64,000 bases of DNA from Chitinophagales bacterium (GCA_020628375.1 JAHDFD010000001.1:237853-301852); one strand, 5' to 3'. Shown: positions 46,280 to 56,209, counted from the stretch's first letter. The notes: generated from the letters alone by a model not told the origin. Program-made: numbers and translations.

Positions 46280-47986
46280 TTGGGGCTTAACTCAAATATT
46301 CAACAAGAAAAGCTAAAAACACTCAATCTTATTGGTGCTGACTTAGATATGCTTTTATCTGAAAAGCAATATGAGCGTTATATAGAATTAGCCATTAAAG
46401 TGACTATAGAAAACGTTTACGATCACAGAGCGTTTCAATTTATTTTAAAACTGTTACTTAAATGTTTGGAGATAGAGAAGAAGCATTTGAATAATAAGTC
46501 CTTAAGAGCTAAGCTATTGAATGCCTTGGCCAATCTTAGTAAAGCTCATGGTTATCAACAGCTATCGGTCAATATCTACTTTGTAGCTTTTCTGTATCTC
46601 GAGAAGTCTGACCGTTTTAAATGTTACTGTAATCTGGGAAATGCTTTTTCTGAATTAAATGATGAAATAACGGCTTATAAATACCGTGAACTAGCTATTG
46701 ATAGTCTTCATAATGTAACACCTGAAAAAATAAATCCCTCTGACAAAAAGCACTATTTGTTTCTATTCACTCTGAATAAAATACTTTCACTTTTGATCTT
46801 GGGTAAGGTAGATAAAGCAACTGAGCTATTTAAGAAAAGTGATTTCCATTTATTTGAAAACAAGGATCGAAGTAATTATCAATATGTTTTATCACTTATT
46901 GAATTCCATAATCTAAAGGAAAAGAAATTTGAATCCTTTTATGAATTAAAAGATAGTTATTATTCACAGAAAAAGTTCAGATCGATCATTAAGATCAATA
47001 ATTTCATTCTCGATAACGATGATAGTTTGAATTCTTCCGCTATTGAATCGTTACTAATTGAAAATCATCTGTTAGGAAAAGAACTTATTGATAATAAATT
47101 CCACAAAGAATCGATTGTCGCACTTATAAAATTCTATCAACAAAAAGAAGATGCTGACAAAACGAACGAATATCTTTTACATCTGTTTGAATTTGATCAA
47201 AACCTTAAACAAGATTATTCAAATTTCTTTCTAAATATTTACATGAATGAAATTGAAAATATATTCGATCAACTTATTCATACCAATTTATCATTGGAAC
47301 ACAAGCGCATTGAATTAGAAAACATAACTCACATTCTTTCTCATGATCTGAAAACGCCACTAAGAACGATAAAAAGTTTTGCTGGTTTATTAAAGAAAGA
47401 TGTTTCAAAGAATGATTTTTCTCGTGTAGATGAGCATCTTGGGTTTATTCGGCAATCGAGCCAGCATTTATACGACCTGATCGAAGATGTTAACTTACTT
47501 AAAAAGATTGATCGCGACATTGATCAGCGTGAAAAAGTAGATCTTGAACAAGTTGGAGAAGCTATTAGAATAAACCTCGATTATATGGTTTATAAAAGAA
47601 ATGCTAAAATTATATTTGAAGGGAAATTACCTGTTGTGCATATAAATTATGCTTCCATTTCGATTCTATTTCAAAATTTCATAGAAAATGGTCTAAAATA
47701 TAATGAATCTGAAACACCGACTATTATTATTCGTTCAAAGATAAAAGACACTGATCTTGAACTACAGTTTATAGACAATGGCATTGGTATTAAAGAAGAA
47801 TATTTTGAAAAGATCTTTGTACTTTTCAAAAGACTTCACAATGAAGAACGTTATGATGGAACAGGTTTTGGTTTAGGTATTTGCAATAAGATCGTGAAGA
47901 GTTATGGCGGTAAAATTAAGATAGACTCGAAATTTGGTGAAGGCAGTTGCTTTACCATTCTTTTACCGAGGATTGTTTCAGTTTGA
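46280..47986 (+). CDS. Cytoplasmic histidine kinase with TPR-like sensor region
   Basis: 568 residues from a TTG start, supported by alignment with the next gene; the first ATG is 23 codons in and would shorten the first helix. Residues about 1-310 are TPR-like helices with no membrane segment. HisKA has the phospho-acceptor His355 in ILSHDLKTPLR; the HATPase has N-box NFIENGLKYNES, G1 DNGIGI, F-box LFKRL and G2 GTGFGLGI. A soluble sensor kinase. No response regulator is adjacent. The next gene is a paralogue, 83 bp downstream, in tandem. Confidence 0.85.
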   Translation: MGLNSNIQQEKLKTLNLIGADLDMLLSEKQYERYIELAIKVTIENVYDHRAFQFILKLLLKCLEIEKKHLNNKSLRAKLLNALANLSKAHGYQQLSVNIYFVAFLYLEKSDRFKCYCNLGNAFSELNDEITAYKYRELAIDSLHNVTPEKINPSDKKHYLFLFTLNKILSLLILGKVDKATELFKKSDFHLFENKDRSNYQYVLSLIEFHNLKEKKFESFYELKDSYYSQKKFRSIIKINNFILDNDDSLNSSAIESLLIENHLLGKELIDNKFHKESIVALIKFYQQKEDADKTNEYLLHLFEFDQNLKQDYSNFFLNIYMNEIENIFDQLIHTNLSLEHKRIELENITHILSHDLKTPLRTIKSFAGLLKKDVSKNDFSRVDEHLGFIRQSSQHLYDLIEDVNLLKKIDRDIDQREKVDLEQVGEAIRINLDYMVYKRNAKIIFEGKLPVVHINYASISILFQNFIENGLKYNESETPTIIIRSKIKDTDLELQFIDNGIGIKEEYFEKIFVLFKRLHNEERYDGTGFGLGICNKIVKSYGGKIKIDSKFGEGSCFTILLPRIVSV

Positions 47987-48069
47987 ATATTTAAAAATAT
48001 GTAAAAACAAACCTATCTTAGTGTTAAATATTAAAGCCAGTAAAATATTGGCAGGAAAGCTCTAAACGT

Positions 48070-49761
48070 ATGCCCAAACTTTTTATACAGAGAAAAAAAC
48101 AATTAGATGCCTTATTTGAGCAAAAAGAGTATGCCCCATTCGTTCAGCAAACCTTAGATCTCACATATAAATACATCCATTACAATGAGTTATTCGAAGA
48201 AAATTATAAGCTACTAAAAAAGGCACTACTCATTGAAAAACAGTATCCGAATATTGTTGATACTCCAAGAGGTTTTATTTTAAATGCCATAGGTGTACTT
48301 TGTTTTCACAACTACAGATTCGGTTTAACGATTAGTTTTTTCTTCGTCGCTTTTCTACGCGTAAAAGCTAGTAAGCATTTCTTCTATTATCACAATTCAG
48401 CAGGAGTACTAAGAGAGTTGGGTGCCTTTGAAGCTGCTATTCAAAATCATGATGTAGCAATTGAATTAATAGAGAAAACATATCAAGACAATGAATCTAA
48501 AACTGAGAAAGAGCAGTATTTTTCAAGAATCAATCATTACAAATTAGATAAAGTATCGACCTTAATAAAAGCAAATAAAGTCAATGAAGCTTTTGAACTA
48601 TATGCCACCATTGACTTAAAATTACTACCACAATTTTGTAACATTTCTGTTGAGGCAATCGAAGCATATAGCGCTTTTTATGAAGGTGATATTAAATTAT
48701 TCAAGGAAAAATCAAAAGATTTAAAAGAAAAATTTAAAAAAGATAATAAGTATCGCTTTTTAATGAATCTGAACAAATTCATGCTAAAAAATGATTTACA
48801 ACTGAATGAAGCGGAAAAAGAAAAAATACTGATCGAAAATGTTGAAGCTGCTGTTCAGATCAATTACAAAAAAATAGAAGAACAAGCCATTATAGAGCTA
48901 ATCACATTTTATAAAGCGCAAGGTAATAGAGAAAGGGAGCTCGAATATTTTGAGTTACTCTACGATAGAAGCATAATTCAGCGACATCAAATAAGTTACA
49001 AATTAATTGATCTTTATTTATCAGAAATTACTGAGTGTTTCAATGAATTCAAAACGATAAATAGTTCTTTAAGTGCTAAAAAGAGTGAATTAGAAGATAT
49101 AACTCATATACTTTCGCACGATTTGAAAACCCCATTAAGAAGTATTTGCAGTTTTGCTGCCCTACTTCAGAAAGATATAGATAAAAATGATTATTCAAGG
49201 TTAGGCGAACACCTCGATTTTATTCAGAATTCGAGTGAATATTTATATGATATTATTAATGATATCAATGCCTTGAGTAAAATTGAAAAAAGCTTTGATA
49301 AAGAAGAAAATCTGGATCTGAATGAGATAGCTCAAAGTAGTATTCAGAATCTGGATAAGATCATTCAGCAGAAAAATGCCAAAGTATTTATTGAACGTTT
49401 GCCAAAGATCAAGGCAAATCCTATTGCCATATCGATACTATTTCAGAATATGATAGACAATGGTGTGAAATACAATAAATCAGAAACCCCAACTTTACAT
49501 ATTGCACATAAGCTCAACAAAGACTTTCTATCAATAATATTCGCCGATAATGGTATTGGCATTCATTCAGATTACTTCAGTAAAATATTCACTTTTTTTA
49601 AAAGGCTGCACCATGAAGAAGAATATGAAGGCACTGGATTCGGATTGGGAATCTGTAAAAAAATTGTCGATCAATATCGCGGCGAAATTGAAATAAGCTC
49701 AGAAATTGGAAAAGGATCGACGTTTGAAGTCAAGTTTCCTGTAAAATTATTATCTAATTAG
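48070..49761 (+). CDS. Cytoplasmic histidine kinase with TPR-like sensor region (paralogue)
   Basis: 563 residues from an ATG. Same design as the preceding gene: TPR-like helices (about 1-305, with GVLCFHNYRFGLTISFFFVA), HisKA with His350 in ILSHDLKTPLR, and HATPase motifs NMIDNGVKYNKS, DNGIGI, GTGFGLGI. The kinase halves are much more alike than the sensor halves, so the pair arose by duplication and may sense different partners. The sensor part also resembles the kinase-less protein at 12541-13740. Confidence 0.85.
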   Translation: MPKLFIQRKKQLDALFEQKEYAPFVQQTLDLTYKYIHYNELFEENYKLLKKALLIEKQYPNIVDTPRGFILNAIGVLCFHNYRFGLTISFFFVAFLRVKASKHFFYYHNSAGVLRELGAFEAAIQNHDVAIELIEKTYQDNESKTEKEQYFSRINHYKLDKVSTLIKANKVNEAFELYATIDLKLLPQFCNISVEAIEAYSAFYEGDIKLFKEKSKDLKEKFKKDNKYRFLMNLNKFMLKNDLQLNEAEKEKILIENVEAAVQINYKKIEEQAIIELITFYKAQGNRERELEYFELLYDRSIIQRHQISYKLIDLYLSEITECFNEFKTINSSLSAKKSELEDITHILSHDLKTPLRSICSFAALLQKDIDKNDYSRLGEHLDFIQNSSEYLYDIINDINALSKIEKSFDKEENLDLNEIAQSSIQNLDKIIQQKNAKVFIERLPKIKANPIAISILFQNMIDNGVKYNKSETPTLHIAHKLNKDFLSIIFADNGIGIHSDYFSKIFTFFKRLHHEEEYEGTGFGLGICKKIVDQYRGEIEISSEIGKGSTFEVKFPVKLLSN

Positions 49762-49867
49762 ACACCTTTTTGTAGAAAATTAAGATCCTCTTTCATATTT
49801 AGTGATTTTACTTTATAACAATTTTGTTTTCCAACATACTTATCAAAAAAAGATATTAGACGATAGA

Positions 49868-49993
49868 TGTAATGGGCAACAAACTTGTGAATACTTTAAA
49901 GAAATTCAGTTGGTCAAGAGACCAACTTAGGTACAGACCTTTGTTGGTCTCTTGACCAACAATATAATGTCCGTAAATTGCTTACCTACTACA
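49868..49993. mobile_element. MITE-like element, family B, copy 2 (126 bp)
   Basis: Same length and nearly the same sequence as the copy at 28475-28600, though the right end has decayed (TTGCTTACCTACTACA instead of TTGCCCATTACA-type). A perfect 6-bp target duplication GATAGA flanks it (49862-49867 and 49994-49999). Confidence 0.85.
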
Positions 49994-50081
49994 GATAGAC
50001 ATTAGATTGCCTAACTGTGAATTTAATAAGCTCTTGAAAAATATTAACATCTAATTGCTACCGTCCTTTTTAGTTTTTAAA

Positions 50082-50260
50082 TCATACAATTTTAACTTTA
50101 ATATATCGTACATTTATGAGAGCGTGAACCACTATCAAATTAAGCCCAATATACGAGTCATCCCCAGAAAAATAGGGAGGTGTCTATATTTCGACTTCAT
50201 TACATTGCGCTCAATATGACACGAAAACTTGTACGTTTTTTAATTTTTAAATTTGTATCA
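50082..50260. mobile_element. MITE-like element, family D, copy 2 (179 bp, inverted)
   Basis: Reverse complement of the 28719-28897 element, equal length, with scattered substitutions. Lies 88 bp after a family B element, just as copy 1 lies 118 bp after one, but in the opposite orientation. No clear target duplication. Confidence 0.8.
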
Positions 50261-50283
50261 CTCGTAAAGTAACACTACCAAAA

Positions 50284-51501
50284 TTAAAGCAAATCACTTT
50301 TATTACCTAAATCATCAACTTTATATTGTTTTCCCATTTCTATTAGCAAACCTTTCGTTTCGCCACTATTTTTTGTTTGTCCGTGTTTAACATCGATTCT
50401 TATTAAGCCTCCATTATATCTGCTTGAAACATCTTCAACAACCGAATGACCAATTACCAGATGTTTCGACCCGTAATGGTTCAAAACGGAATCCATTTGT
50501 TCAGAGGTTATTCTAGGATAGTATTTGTAATTCATTACACAGCCTCTGTACCAGTAAGGACCTTTTCTTCCCATAATGAAATTGGCTTTTTCGTTTTCTT
50601 GAGGTTTATGGTACAGATTTTTATCAATATTTGCCCTCAATAAACTATTCATTTCTGCTAAAGAAATATTCAATGGTAAAATTTCGGGACTTAAGCCTGC
50701 ATGAACGAAAATATAATCGCCAATTTTTTCAATAATATTCTTGCTTCTCAGCCACTCGCCTAACACAGAATTTGATGCAAACAGCGTTTTGAAGTTCTCA
50801 CGCAAATCATCTTTTCCACCAATAAGCTCGGCCACTTTTCTGTATTTATGTTCTGCATATTTAAAGTTTCCATGCAGGTTCATAATTTCATGGTTTCCAA
50901 GAATAAAATGAATCATACCACCTGCTGCTTCCGCTTGTTGTTCTAAATCGTAAATCAGCCAAAGTACAGGCAAAACATTATTGCCTCTGTCAACAAAATC
51001 GCCTACAAGAACTAAATGTCCTTCATCGAAGGTCCAATTATAATGTTCATCAATTACATCATTATTCAGTAAAAAACTATAGAAGCCGTCGAAATTACCT
51101 TCAATATCAGAAACTGCTAATAACTTATCAGGCATTATATATTCTGAATCAGGAGGACTTGCGTTCTGATCCAATAAAAACGAAAATTGATCTTTGTCCT
51201 CATTTTGTACCAACACGGTATAAGCATCATGAGCATTTAGATCAGAAACCTGAAAATTATTGGCTGAATCTACCGAATAAACTTTATTGTCGATAATGTA
51301 TGGACCGTCATTACCTTCCAATTCAAACACTTCATATTCGTTGATCTGAAAACGACTATTTTTTTCATCATAACCAAGTAAGATACGCTCACCGTCTGTT
51401 ACCGAAAGGTCACCAAAGCGAATGGCAAATACAAAAAACACTGGGATCAGCACAATTGCCAGCACAATAAAAAGCAATACTTTTCTAAATAAATTAGCCA
51501 T
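50284..51501 (-). CDS. Membrane-anchored metallophosphoesterase (Shewanella-like phosphatase type)
   Basis: 405 residues from the ATG at 51501; a TTG two codons earlier is possible. An N-terminal transmembrane segment (about 7-27) is followed by a periplasmic or outer-facing domain. Calcineurin-type motifs are present: DIEGNFDGFY, GDFVDRGNNV, LGNHEIMNLHG, FVHAGLSPE and VIGHSVVED. These bind two metal ions in Ser/Thr-phosphatase-like enzymes, and the GNHEIMNLHG form is typical of Shewanella-like phosphatases. Divergent from the CheB-CheR kinase gene, with a 175-bp shared promoter region. Confidence 0.85.
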   Translation of the reverse strand: MANLFRKVLLFIVLAIVLIPVFFVFAIRFGDLSVTDGERILLGYDEKNSRFQINEYEVFELEGNDGPYIIDNKVYSVDSANNFQVSDLNAHDAYTVLVQNEDKDQFSFLLDQNASPPDSEYIMPDKLLAVSDIEGNFDGFYSFLLNNDVIDEHYNWTFDEGHLVLVGDFVDRGNNVLPVLWLIYDLEQQAEAAGGMIHFILGNHEIMNLHGNFKYAEHKYRKVAELIGGKDDLRENFKTLFASNSVLGEWLRSKNIIEKIGDYIFVHAGLSPEILPLNISLAEMNSLLRANIDKNLYHKPQENEKANFIMGRKGPYWYRGCVMNYKYYPRITSEQMDSVLNHYGSKHLVIGHSVVEDVSSRYNGGLIRIDVKHGQTKNSGETKGLLIEMGKQYKVDDLGNKSDLL

Positions 51502-51676
51502 TATCAATCATTTATGAGCGGTCTCTAATAATTGTGAAACGATAAAACCAAGCTACGAAAAATTTATTGATTTATTGTGTAAATGTTTGTTTTTACCAAA
51601 TAAAAAAGTTAAATTTATAACGACACGCTCTGTACTTACATAACATTTTCTGAATCCTTTAAACCCGACTTTGCCT

Positions 51677-54600
51677 ATGTGTCCTCCGGAAAATGAAAAA
51701 TACGCTTTGGTTTCTGATAAGAACAAAGAAGGAAGCGATGATCTGTATATTGTTGGTATTGGTGCCTCTGCTGGTGGCTTAGAAGCCTTAGAAGCATTTT
51801 TCAGCAAAGTTCCTTCCAATATTAATAATGTAGCATTTGTAGTTGTGTTGCACCTTTCTCCCGACTATAAGAGTTTAATGGCTCAGCTACTTTCTAAGCA
51901 CACACAATTACAGGTACACAATGCCGACAATGGAATGAAAGTCAAAGGAAACAGTATTTACCTCATTCCTCCTAAAAAAACCATGACCATTAAAGAACAC
52001 ACCTTGTATTTACATGAGCGAGGCCCTTCTAAAATGCCATCTTTCACTATCGATATTTTCTTTCGCTCACTAGCCGACGAACAAAAAGAAAGAGCTATTT
52101 GCATTGTTCTGTCGGGTACAGGAAGTGATGGAACAAGAGGCATAAAAGCAATAAAGGAAGTGGGAGGCTTGGTAATGGTACAAGATGTAGAAAATGCCAA
52201 GTTCGATGGTATGCCTAAAAATGCCATTGCTACCGGATTGGTAGATTATATTCTGCCAGCATTTAAAATGCCCGCCGAATTAATACACTATATTGAGCAT
52301 CCTGGTAACCAACAGGATATTCAGGTAAGTATAGGCGACGTTGAAGACGCCTTTGCTATGGTAATGAGCATTATTAGAAAGACAACCAATATTGACTTTT
52401 CTTTTTATAAACGCGACACGATTACCCGTAGGATTCAGAGAAGAATGAGCGTTAATAAATTTACTGAGCTGGAAAAATACGCTAATCACCTGCAACAAAA
52501 TCATCATGAAGCAAGGGTTTTACAACGTGAGTTACTTATTGGTGTAACTCGATTTTTCAGAGATAATGCCGCCTTTGATTACTTAGCAAAAGAGATTATC
52601 CCGCAGGTATTTAAAAATGCAACAGGAAACACCATAAGAGTTTGGGTTGCAGGTTGTTCAACTGGCGAGGAAGCTTATTCTTTGGCAATATTACTTTATG
52701 AGCAAGCTCAAAAAGAAGATCAGCATTTTGAAATAAAGATGTTTGCAACAGATTTGGATCGTGAGGCAATTTTAACAGCAGGTACCGGAAAGTATCCGGA
52801 AAGTATAGTAGCGGATGTTTCCAATGATCGGTTGAATAAATACTTTATTAAGGTTGGTGAAGAATATCAGGTAGCTCGCTTTATTCGCGATATGATAATT
52901 TTCACGAATCACGACATTGTTAAAGACCCACCTTTCAATAAACTGGATTTGGTAAGTTGTCGTAACTTACTGATCTATTTTCAGGCAAGCTTACAACGTA
53001 AGGTTTTACAGTTATTTAGTTTCTCACTCAATAAAGACAGTTTTTTATTTTTGGGTTCCAGTGAATCTGCAGATAGTGAGAAAAAGTATTTTGAATCATT
53101 GAACACAAAGTTCAAAGTATATAAAACGATTGGTAGTGCTAAATTAATGGATGTTCACGATTATCCTCTGAAACGTGTTCAAACCCAGAATTATACCTCT
53201 ACCAAAAATGATTATCTCAGCAATATTTCAACACGTAGTTCTGAAATTACAGAATTGAATAGTGTATTGGAATTAGTGGCAGGACAGTATATCAAAACTT
53301 GCGTATTGGTCAATAGCAATTATGAGTTTGTGCGTAGTTATGGCAATGCAAAGAAATTCCTTTCCTTTCCCGATAAATCTCAGGATATAAATATTCTGAG
53401 TGTAATTCACCCTCAGCTTTCTATTCCTTTAGGAACAACACTTAAAAATTCGATCGAGAAAAGCGAAAAGATGCAATATCGCGATATTGCTGTCGATATT
53501 GATGATAAAACGCTTCTAATTAATCTGACAGTAATACCATTCAGAGGTTCTATACAAAAAAACCTGTATTTGATCATTATCGATGAAATATCTTATGATA
53601 CAGAATCGAGAAGAAAAATTGTTAAATATGAAGTAGATCAATCTGCCAAAATTCGCATCGATGATTTAGAGCAAGAATTGAAATTTACACGTGAAAATTT
53701 ACAAGCTACTATTGAGGAATTACAAACTTCTAATGAAGAGTTGATCGCTTCTAATGAAGAGCTACAAAGTACGAATGAAGAACTTCAATCTGTAAATGAA
53801 GAATTATACACCATTAATTCAGAACATCAGGCAAATATTATTGAACTGACCGAATTGAATGATGATGTAAATAACTTATTGCAAAGTACAGAAATAGGAA
53901 CACTTTTCCTCGATAATGAATTAAACATTCGCAAATTCAACAAATCGGTTACCGAACAGATCAGAATTACTGAGAATGATATAGGTCGTTCGATCAAAGA
54001 CTTCTCTATCAATTTCACATATAATCATTTTATTCAGGATATAGAAGCTGTTTTGGCATCATTACAACCTTTACAACGTGAAGTAGCCGACAATAAAGAA
54101 CGTTGGTATTTGATGCGTGTATTGCCGTATCGTACTTCTGAAAACCAAATAAGAGGCGTAGTTGTAACCTTTGTAAATATTAATGAATTGAAAGAGGCAC
54201 AACGCTTGCGTGCGATTACCAAAAACCTCAAAATTCAGAAAGAAAAATTGGTAGAAGCCAACAAAGGCATGGAACAATTTGCCTATTCAGCCTCTCATGA
54301 CCTGAAAGAGCCTTTGCGTTCAATCAAAAGTTTCACGCAATTACTAAAGCGAAAAGAAATAGATAATATTTCTGAAGATAGTAAAGAATACCTCGAATTC
54401 ATCATTCGGAATGCACAACGTATGTATTGGCTTATCGATGGTATTCTTGCATTCTCACGTATAGGTACGGATCAACTTAAAATGGAATATGTAGATTCAG
54501 GACAAGCTGTAAATGTTGCATTAGAAAATCTGAATGAACTAATTGAAGAAAAGACAGCTAATATCAATATTGAGAATTTACCCAATGTTTTTGCTAACGA

Positions 54601-54943
54601 TATTTTATTGGCACAAGTATTTCAGAATTTAATTTCCAATGCCATCAAATTTGTGAAAGAAAACAGAACACCTGAGATTAATATTAGCTCTTCTACAGAA
54701 AACGGAATTGTAACTTTTTCAATTGAGGATAATGGTGTAGGTATTTCACAGGAATTCAAAGAGATCGTTTTTACGATGTTCAAACAATTAGAAGCCGAAC
54801 AAAGATTTGAAGGCTCAGGTATTGGTCTGGCATTATGCAAAAAAATCATCCAATCATTTGGAGGAAATATCTGGTTTGAATCTATAGTCAATAAAGGAAG
54901 TATCTTTTACTTCTCTGTTCCGGAACATGTTTATAAGAAATGA
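51677..54943 (+). CDS. CheB-CheR-PAS-histidine kinase fusion protein
   Basis: 1088 residues. CheB methylesterase (about 22-205) with Ser31 in GIGASAGG, a His in VVLHLSPDY and an Asp in SGTGSDGTRG. CheR methyltransferase (about 215-490) with the SAM motif VAGCSTGEEAYS. A coiled coil of repeated xxNEELx units (about 663-721), a PAS domain (about 725-835), then HisKA with His874 in SASHDLKEPLR and a HATPase (N-box NLISNAIKFVKE, G2 GSGIGLAL). Such fusions are known in many bacteria. No receiver domain and no chemoreceptor gene nearby. The ATG at 51677 is preferred over a TTG six bases earlier. Confidence 0.9.
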   Translation: MCPPENEKYALVSDKNKEGSDDLYIVGIGASAGGLEALEAFFSKVPSNINNVAFVVVLHLSPDYKSLMAQLLSKHTQLQVHNADNGMKVKGNSIYLIPPKKTMTIKEHTLYLHERGPSKMPSFTIDIFFRSLADEQKERAICIVLSGTGSDGTRGIKAIKEVGGLVMVQDVENAKFDGMPKNAIATGLVDYILPAFKMPAELIHYIEHPGNQQDIQVSIGDVEDAFAMVMSIIRKTTNIDFSFYKRDTITRRIQRRMSVNKFTELEKYANHLQQNHHEARVLQRELLIGVTRFFRDNAAFDYLAKEIIPQVFKNATGNTIRVWVAGCSTGEEAYSLAILLYEQAQKEDQHFEIKMFATDLDREAILTAGTGKYPESIVADVSNDRLNKYFIKVGEEYQVARFIRDMIIFTNHDIVKDPPFNKLDLVSCRNLLIYFQASLQRKVLQLFSFSLNKDSFLFLGSSESADSEKKYFESLNTKFKVYKTIGSAKLMDVHDYPLKRVQTQNYTSTKNDYLSNISTRSSEITELNSVLELVAGQYIKTCVLVNSNYEFVRSYGNAKKFLSFPDKSQDINILSVIHPQLSIPLGTTLKNSIEKSEKMQYRDIAVDIDDKTLLINLTVIPFRGSIQKNLYLIIIDEISYDTESRRKIVKYEVDQSAKIRIDDLEQELKFTRENLQATIEELQTSNEELIASNEELQSTNEELQSVNEELYTINSEHQANIIELTELNDDVNNLLQSTEIGTLFLDNELNIRKFNKSVTEQIRITENDIGRSIKDFSINFTYNHFIQDIEAVLASLQPLQREVADNKERWYLMRVLPYRTSENQIRGVVVTFVNINELKEAQRLRAITKNLKIQKEKLVEANKGMEQFAYSASHDLKEPLRSIKSFTQLLKRKEIDNISEDSKEYLEFIIRNAQRMYWLIDGILAFSRIGTDQLKMEYVDSGQAVNVALENLNELIEEKTANINIENLPNVFANDILLAQVFQNLISNAIKFVKENRTPEINISSSTENGIVTFSIEDNGVGISQEFKEIVFTMFKQLEAEQRFEGSGIGLALCKKIIQSFGGNIWFESIVNKGSIFYFSVPEHVYKK

Positions 54944-54980
54944 TTGATGAACGATCAACTATCATTCATCGCCCATAAAA

Positions 54981-55370
54981 CTACCCGCCAACCAATGGAG
55001 TCAGCTTAATAAAACTCACGCTTGTATCGGCTTTGAGTTGTACCATTTGTTCAAGGCTTTCCGATTGCACATTATCGATCAATACAAAGAAGCCATTTTT
55101 CTGAAAAGCATCGAGGGCAACATAAACCTGTTTCTCTGCATCTACTTTTTTGCGTTCTTTCAACTTATAACCGTTCAGTGTTTTTTCTGCTTGTGAAGGT
55201 TCTATTAAACCCCGAAAATAACCATCGGCTTTTTCGTTGTACTTTGCCACTTCCTGAATGACGCGTTCTGATATTATTTCTTTCACACTTACCTGCTCCG
55301 ACTCGAAAGAAAGGTCAACAGTATGTAAGGTTTCTCCGGTAAATGTTTCGTCTTTGATTGTAATCGTCAT
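54981..55370 (-). CDS. Conserved hypothetical protein
   Basis: 129 residues, soluble. Clear blocks (NEKADGYFRGLIEPSQAEKT, LNGYKLKERKKVDAEKQVYV, FQKNGFFVLIDNVQSESLEQ) and a final SFIKLTPLVGG suggest a tight fold. I have the impression that this end motif recurs in hypothetical proteins of many bacteria, but I cannot name the family. It lies 27 bp behind the acyltransferase gene and is probably in its operon. Confidence 0.7.
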   Translation of the reverse strand: MTITIKDETFTGETLHTVDLSFESEQVSVKEIISERVIQEVAKYNEKADGYFRGLIEPSQAEKTLNGYKLKERKKVDAEKQVYVALDAFQKNGFFVLIDNVQSESLEQMVQLKADTSVSFIKLTPLVGG

Positions 55371-55397
55371 GGGATAATTTTTACTGAAACTAATATA

Positions 55398-55982
55398 CTA
55401 CACATATCTCAAATCGAGGCTGAAATTTTCGGCGATCTTAGGTTCAGCATTTTTATATAAGTCCATTATTTTCCGAAGATCTGCTGCTTTATCATCGCTT
55501 GGATATACAACTCCGTAAACGCCTGCAATTTTCTTTTTGTAATCTACATAACCACAACAAATTGGTACACCGGCTCCTTTTGCGGTATAATAGAATCCCG
55601 ATTTCCATTCGGTGCGTTTGCTGCGCGTTCCTTCGGGCGTTACCACCATTGCCAGTTGACCCGGATTATCATCGAATAACTGTACCATAGCCTCGGTAAC
55701 ACTTTTGCGTTTTTCACCTTCTTTCTTTGGTGTTCGGTCGATAGCCAAACCGCCCATTGGTTTTATCAACCAACCGAAAGGCGGCTTCATCCACGATTTT
55801 TTTATAGTAAACCGTATCGGTATTTTCAGCAAATGAAAAGCCGCCATACAATGCACAAAATCCCAATTACTGGTATGTGGTACAGCAATCATCACACAGC
55901 GATCTACTTCTGAGGGTAAATTCTTATCGATCTTAAAACCCAACAGTTTGAAAAAGAAAATGCAGATATATCTTAATAGCAT
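55398..55982 (-). CDS. PlsC-like 1-acyl-glycerol-3-phosphate acyltransferase family protein
   Basis: 194 residues, short for the family. The catalytic Hx4D motif is HTSNWD (His36, Asp41). The glycerophosphate-binding block is GGLAIDRTPKKEG, and the EGTR motif appears as TPEGTRSKR. No strong transmembrane helix beyond the first 15 residues. It probably acylates lysophospholipid or a related lipid at the inner membrane. First gene of a two-gene unit with the conserved hypothetical protein. Confidence 0.8.
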   Translation of the reverse strand: MLLRYICIFFFKLLGFKIDKNLPSEVDRCVMIAVPHTSNWDFVHCMAAFHLLKIPIRFTIKKSWMKPPFGWLIKPMGGLAIDRTPKKEGEKRKSVTEAMVQLFDDNPGQLAMVVTPEGTRSKRTEWKSGFYYTAKGAGVPICCGYVDYKKKIAGVYGVVYPSDDKAADLRKIMDLYKNAEPKIAENFSLDLRYV

Positions 55983-56050
55983 TGTTCAGCTTTGTGTTGT
56001 GTTTGTAAAGGTAAGCTTATATTGGGGAAGTCTGGTTGAAGCATATATTT

Positions 56051-56201
56051 AGAGGAACACTTAAAAAAGTGGAATAAGGCAAAAATTTTGTAGTATGTCG
56101 TCAGTTCGACTACGCTCACTGACCCTTCGGTAACTAGGCGAATTAGATCAACAGAGCGATCAAGATAAAGTAAATATCTACCACTTTTTTGACGTTCCTC
56201 T
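56051..56201. mobile_element. MITE-like element, family E (about 151 bp)
   Basis: Ends AGAGGAAC / GTTCCTCT, followed inward by AAAAAAGTGG / CCACTTTTTT, giving about 20 bp of imperfect terminal repeat. The middle holds GTTCGACTACGCTCACTGACC, a type of GTCGA-containing intergenic repeat known widely in Bacteroidota. No clear target duplication. Single copy in this window. Confidence 0.6.
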
Positions 56202-56209
56202 GTTTACCT

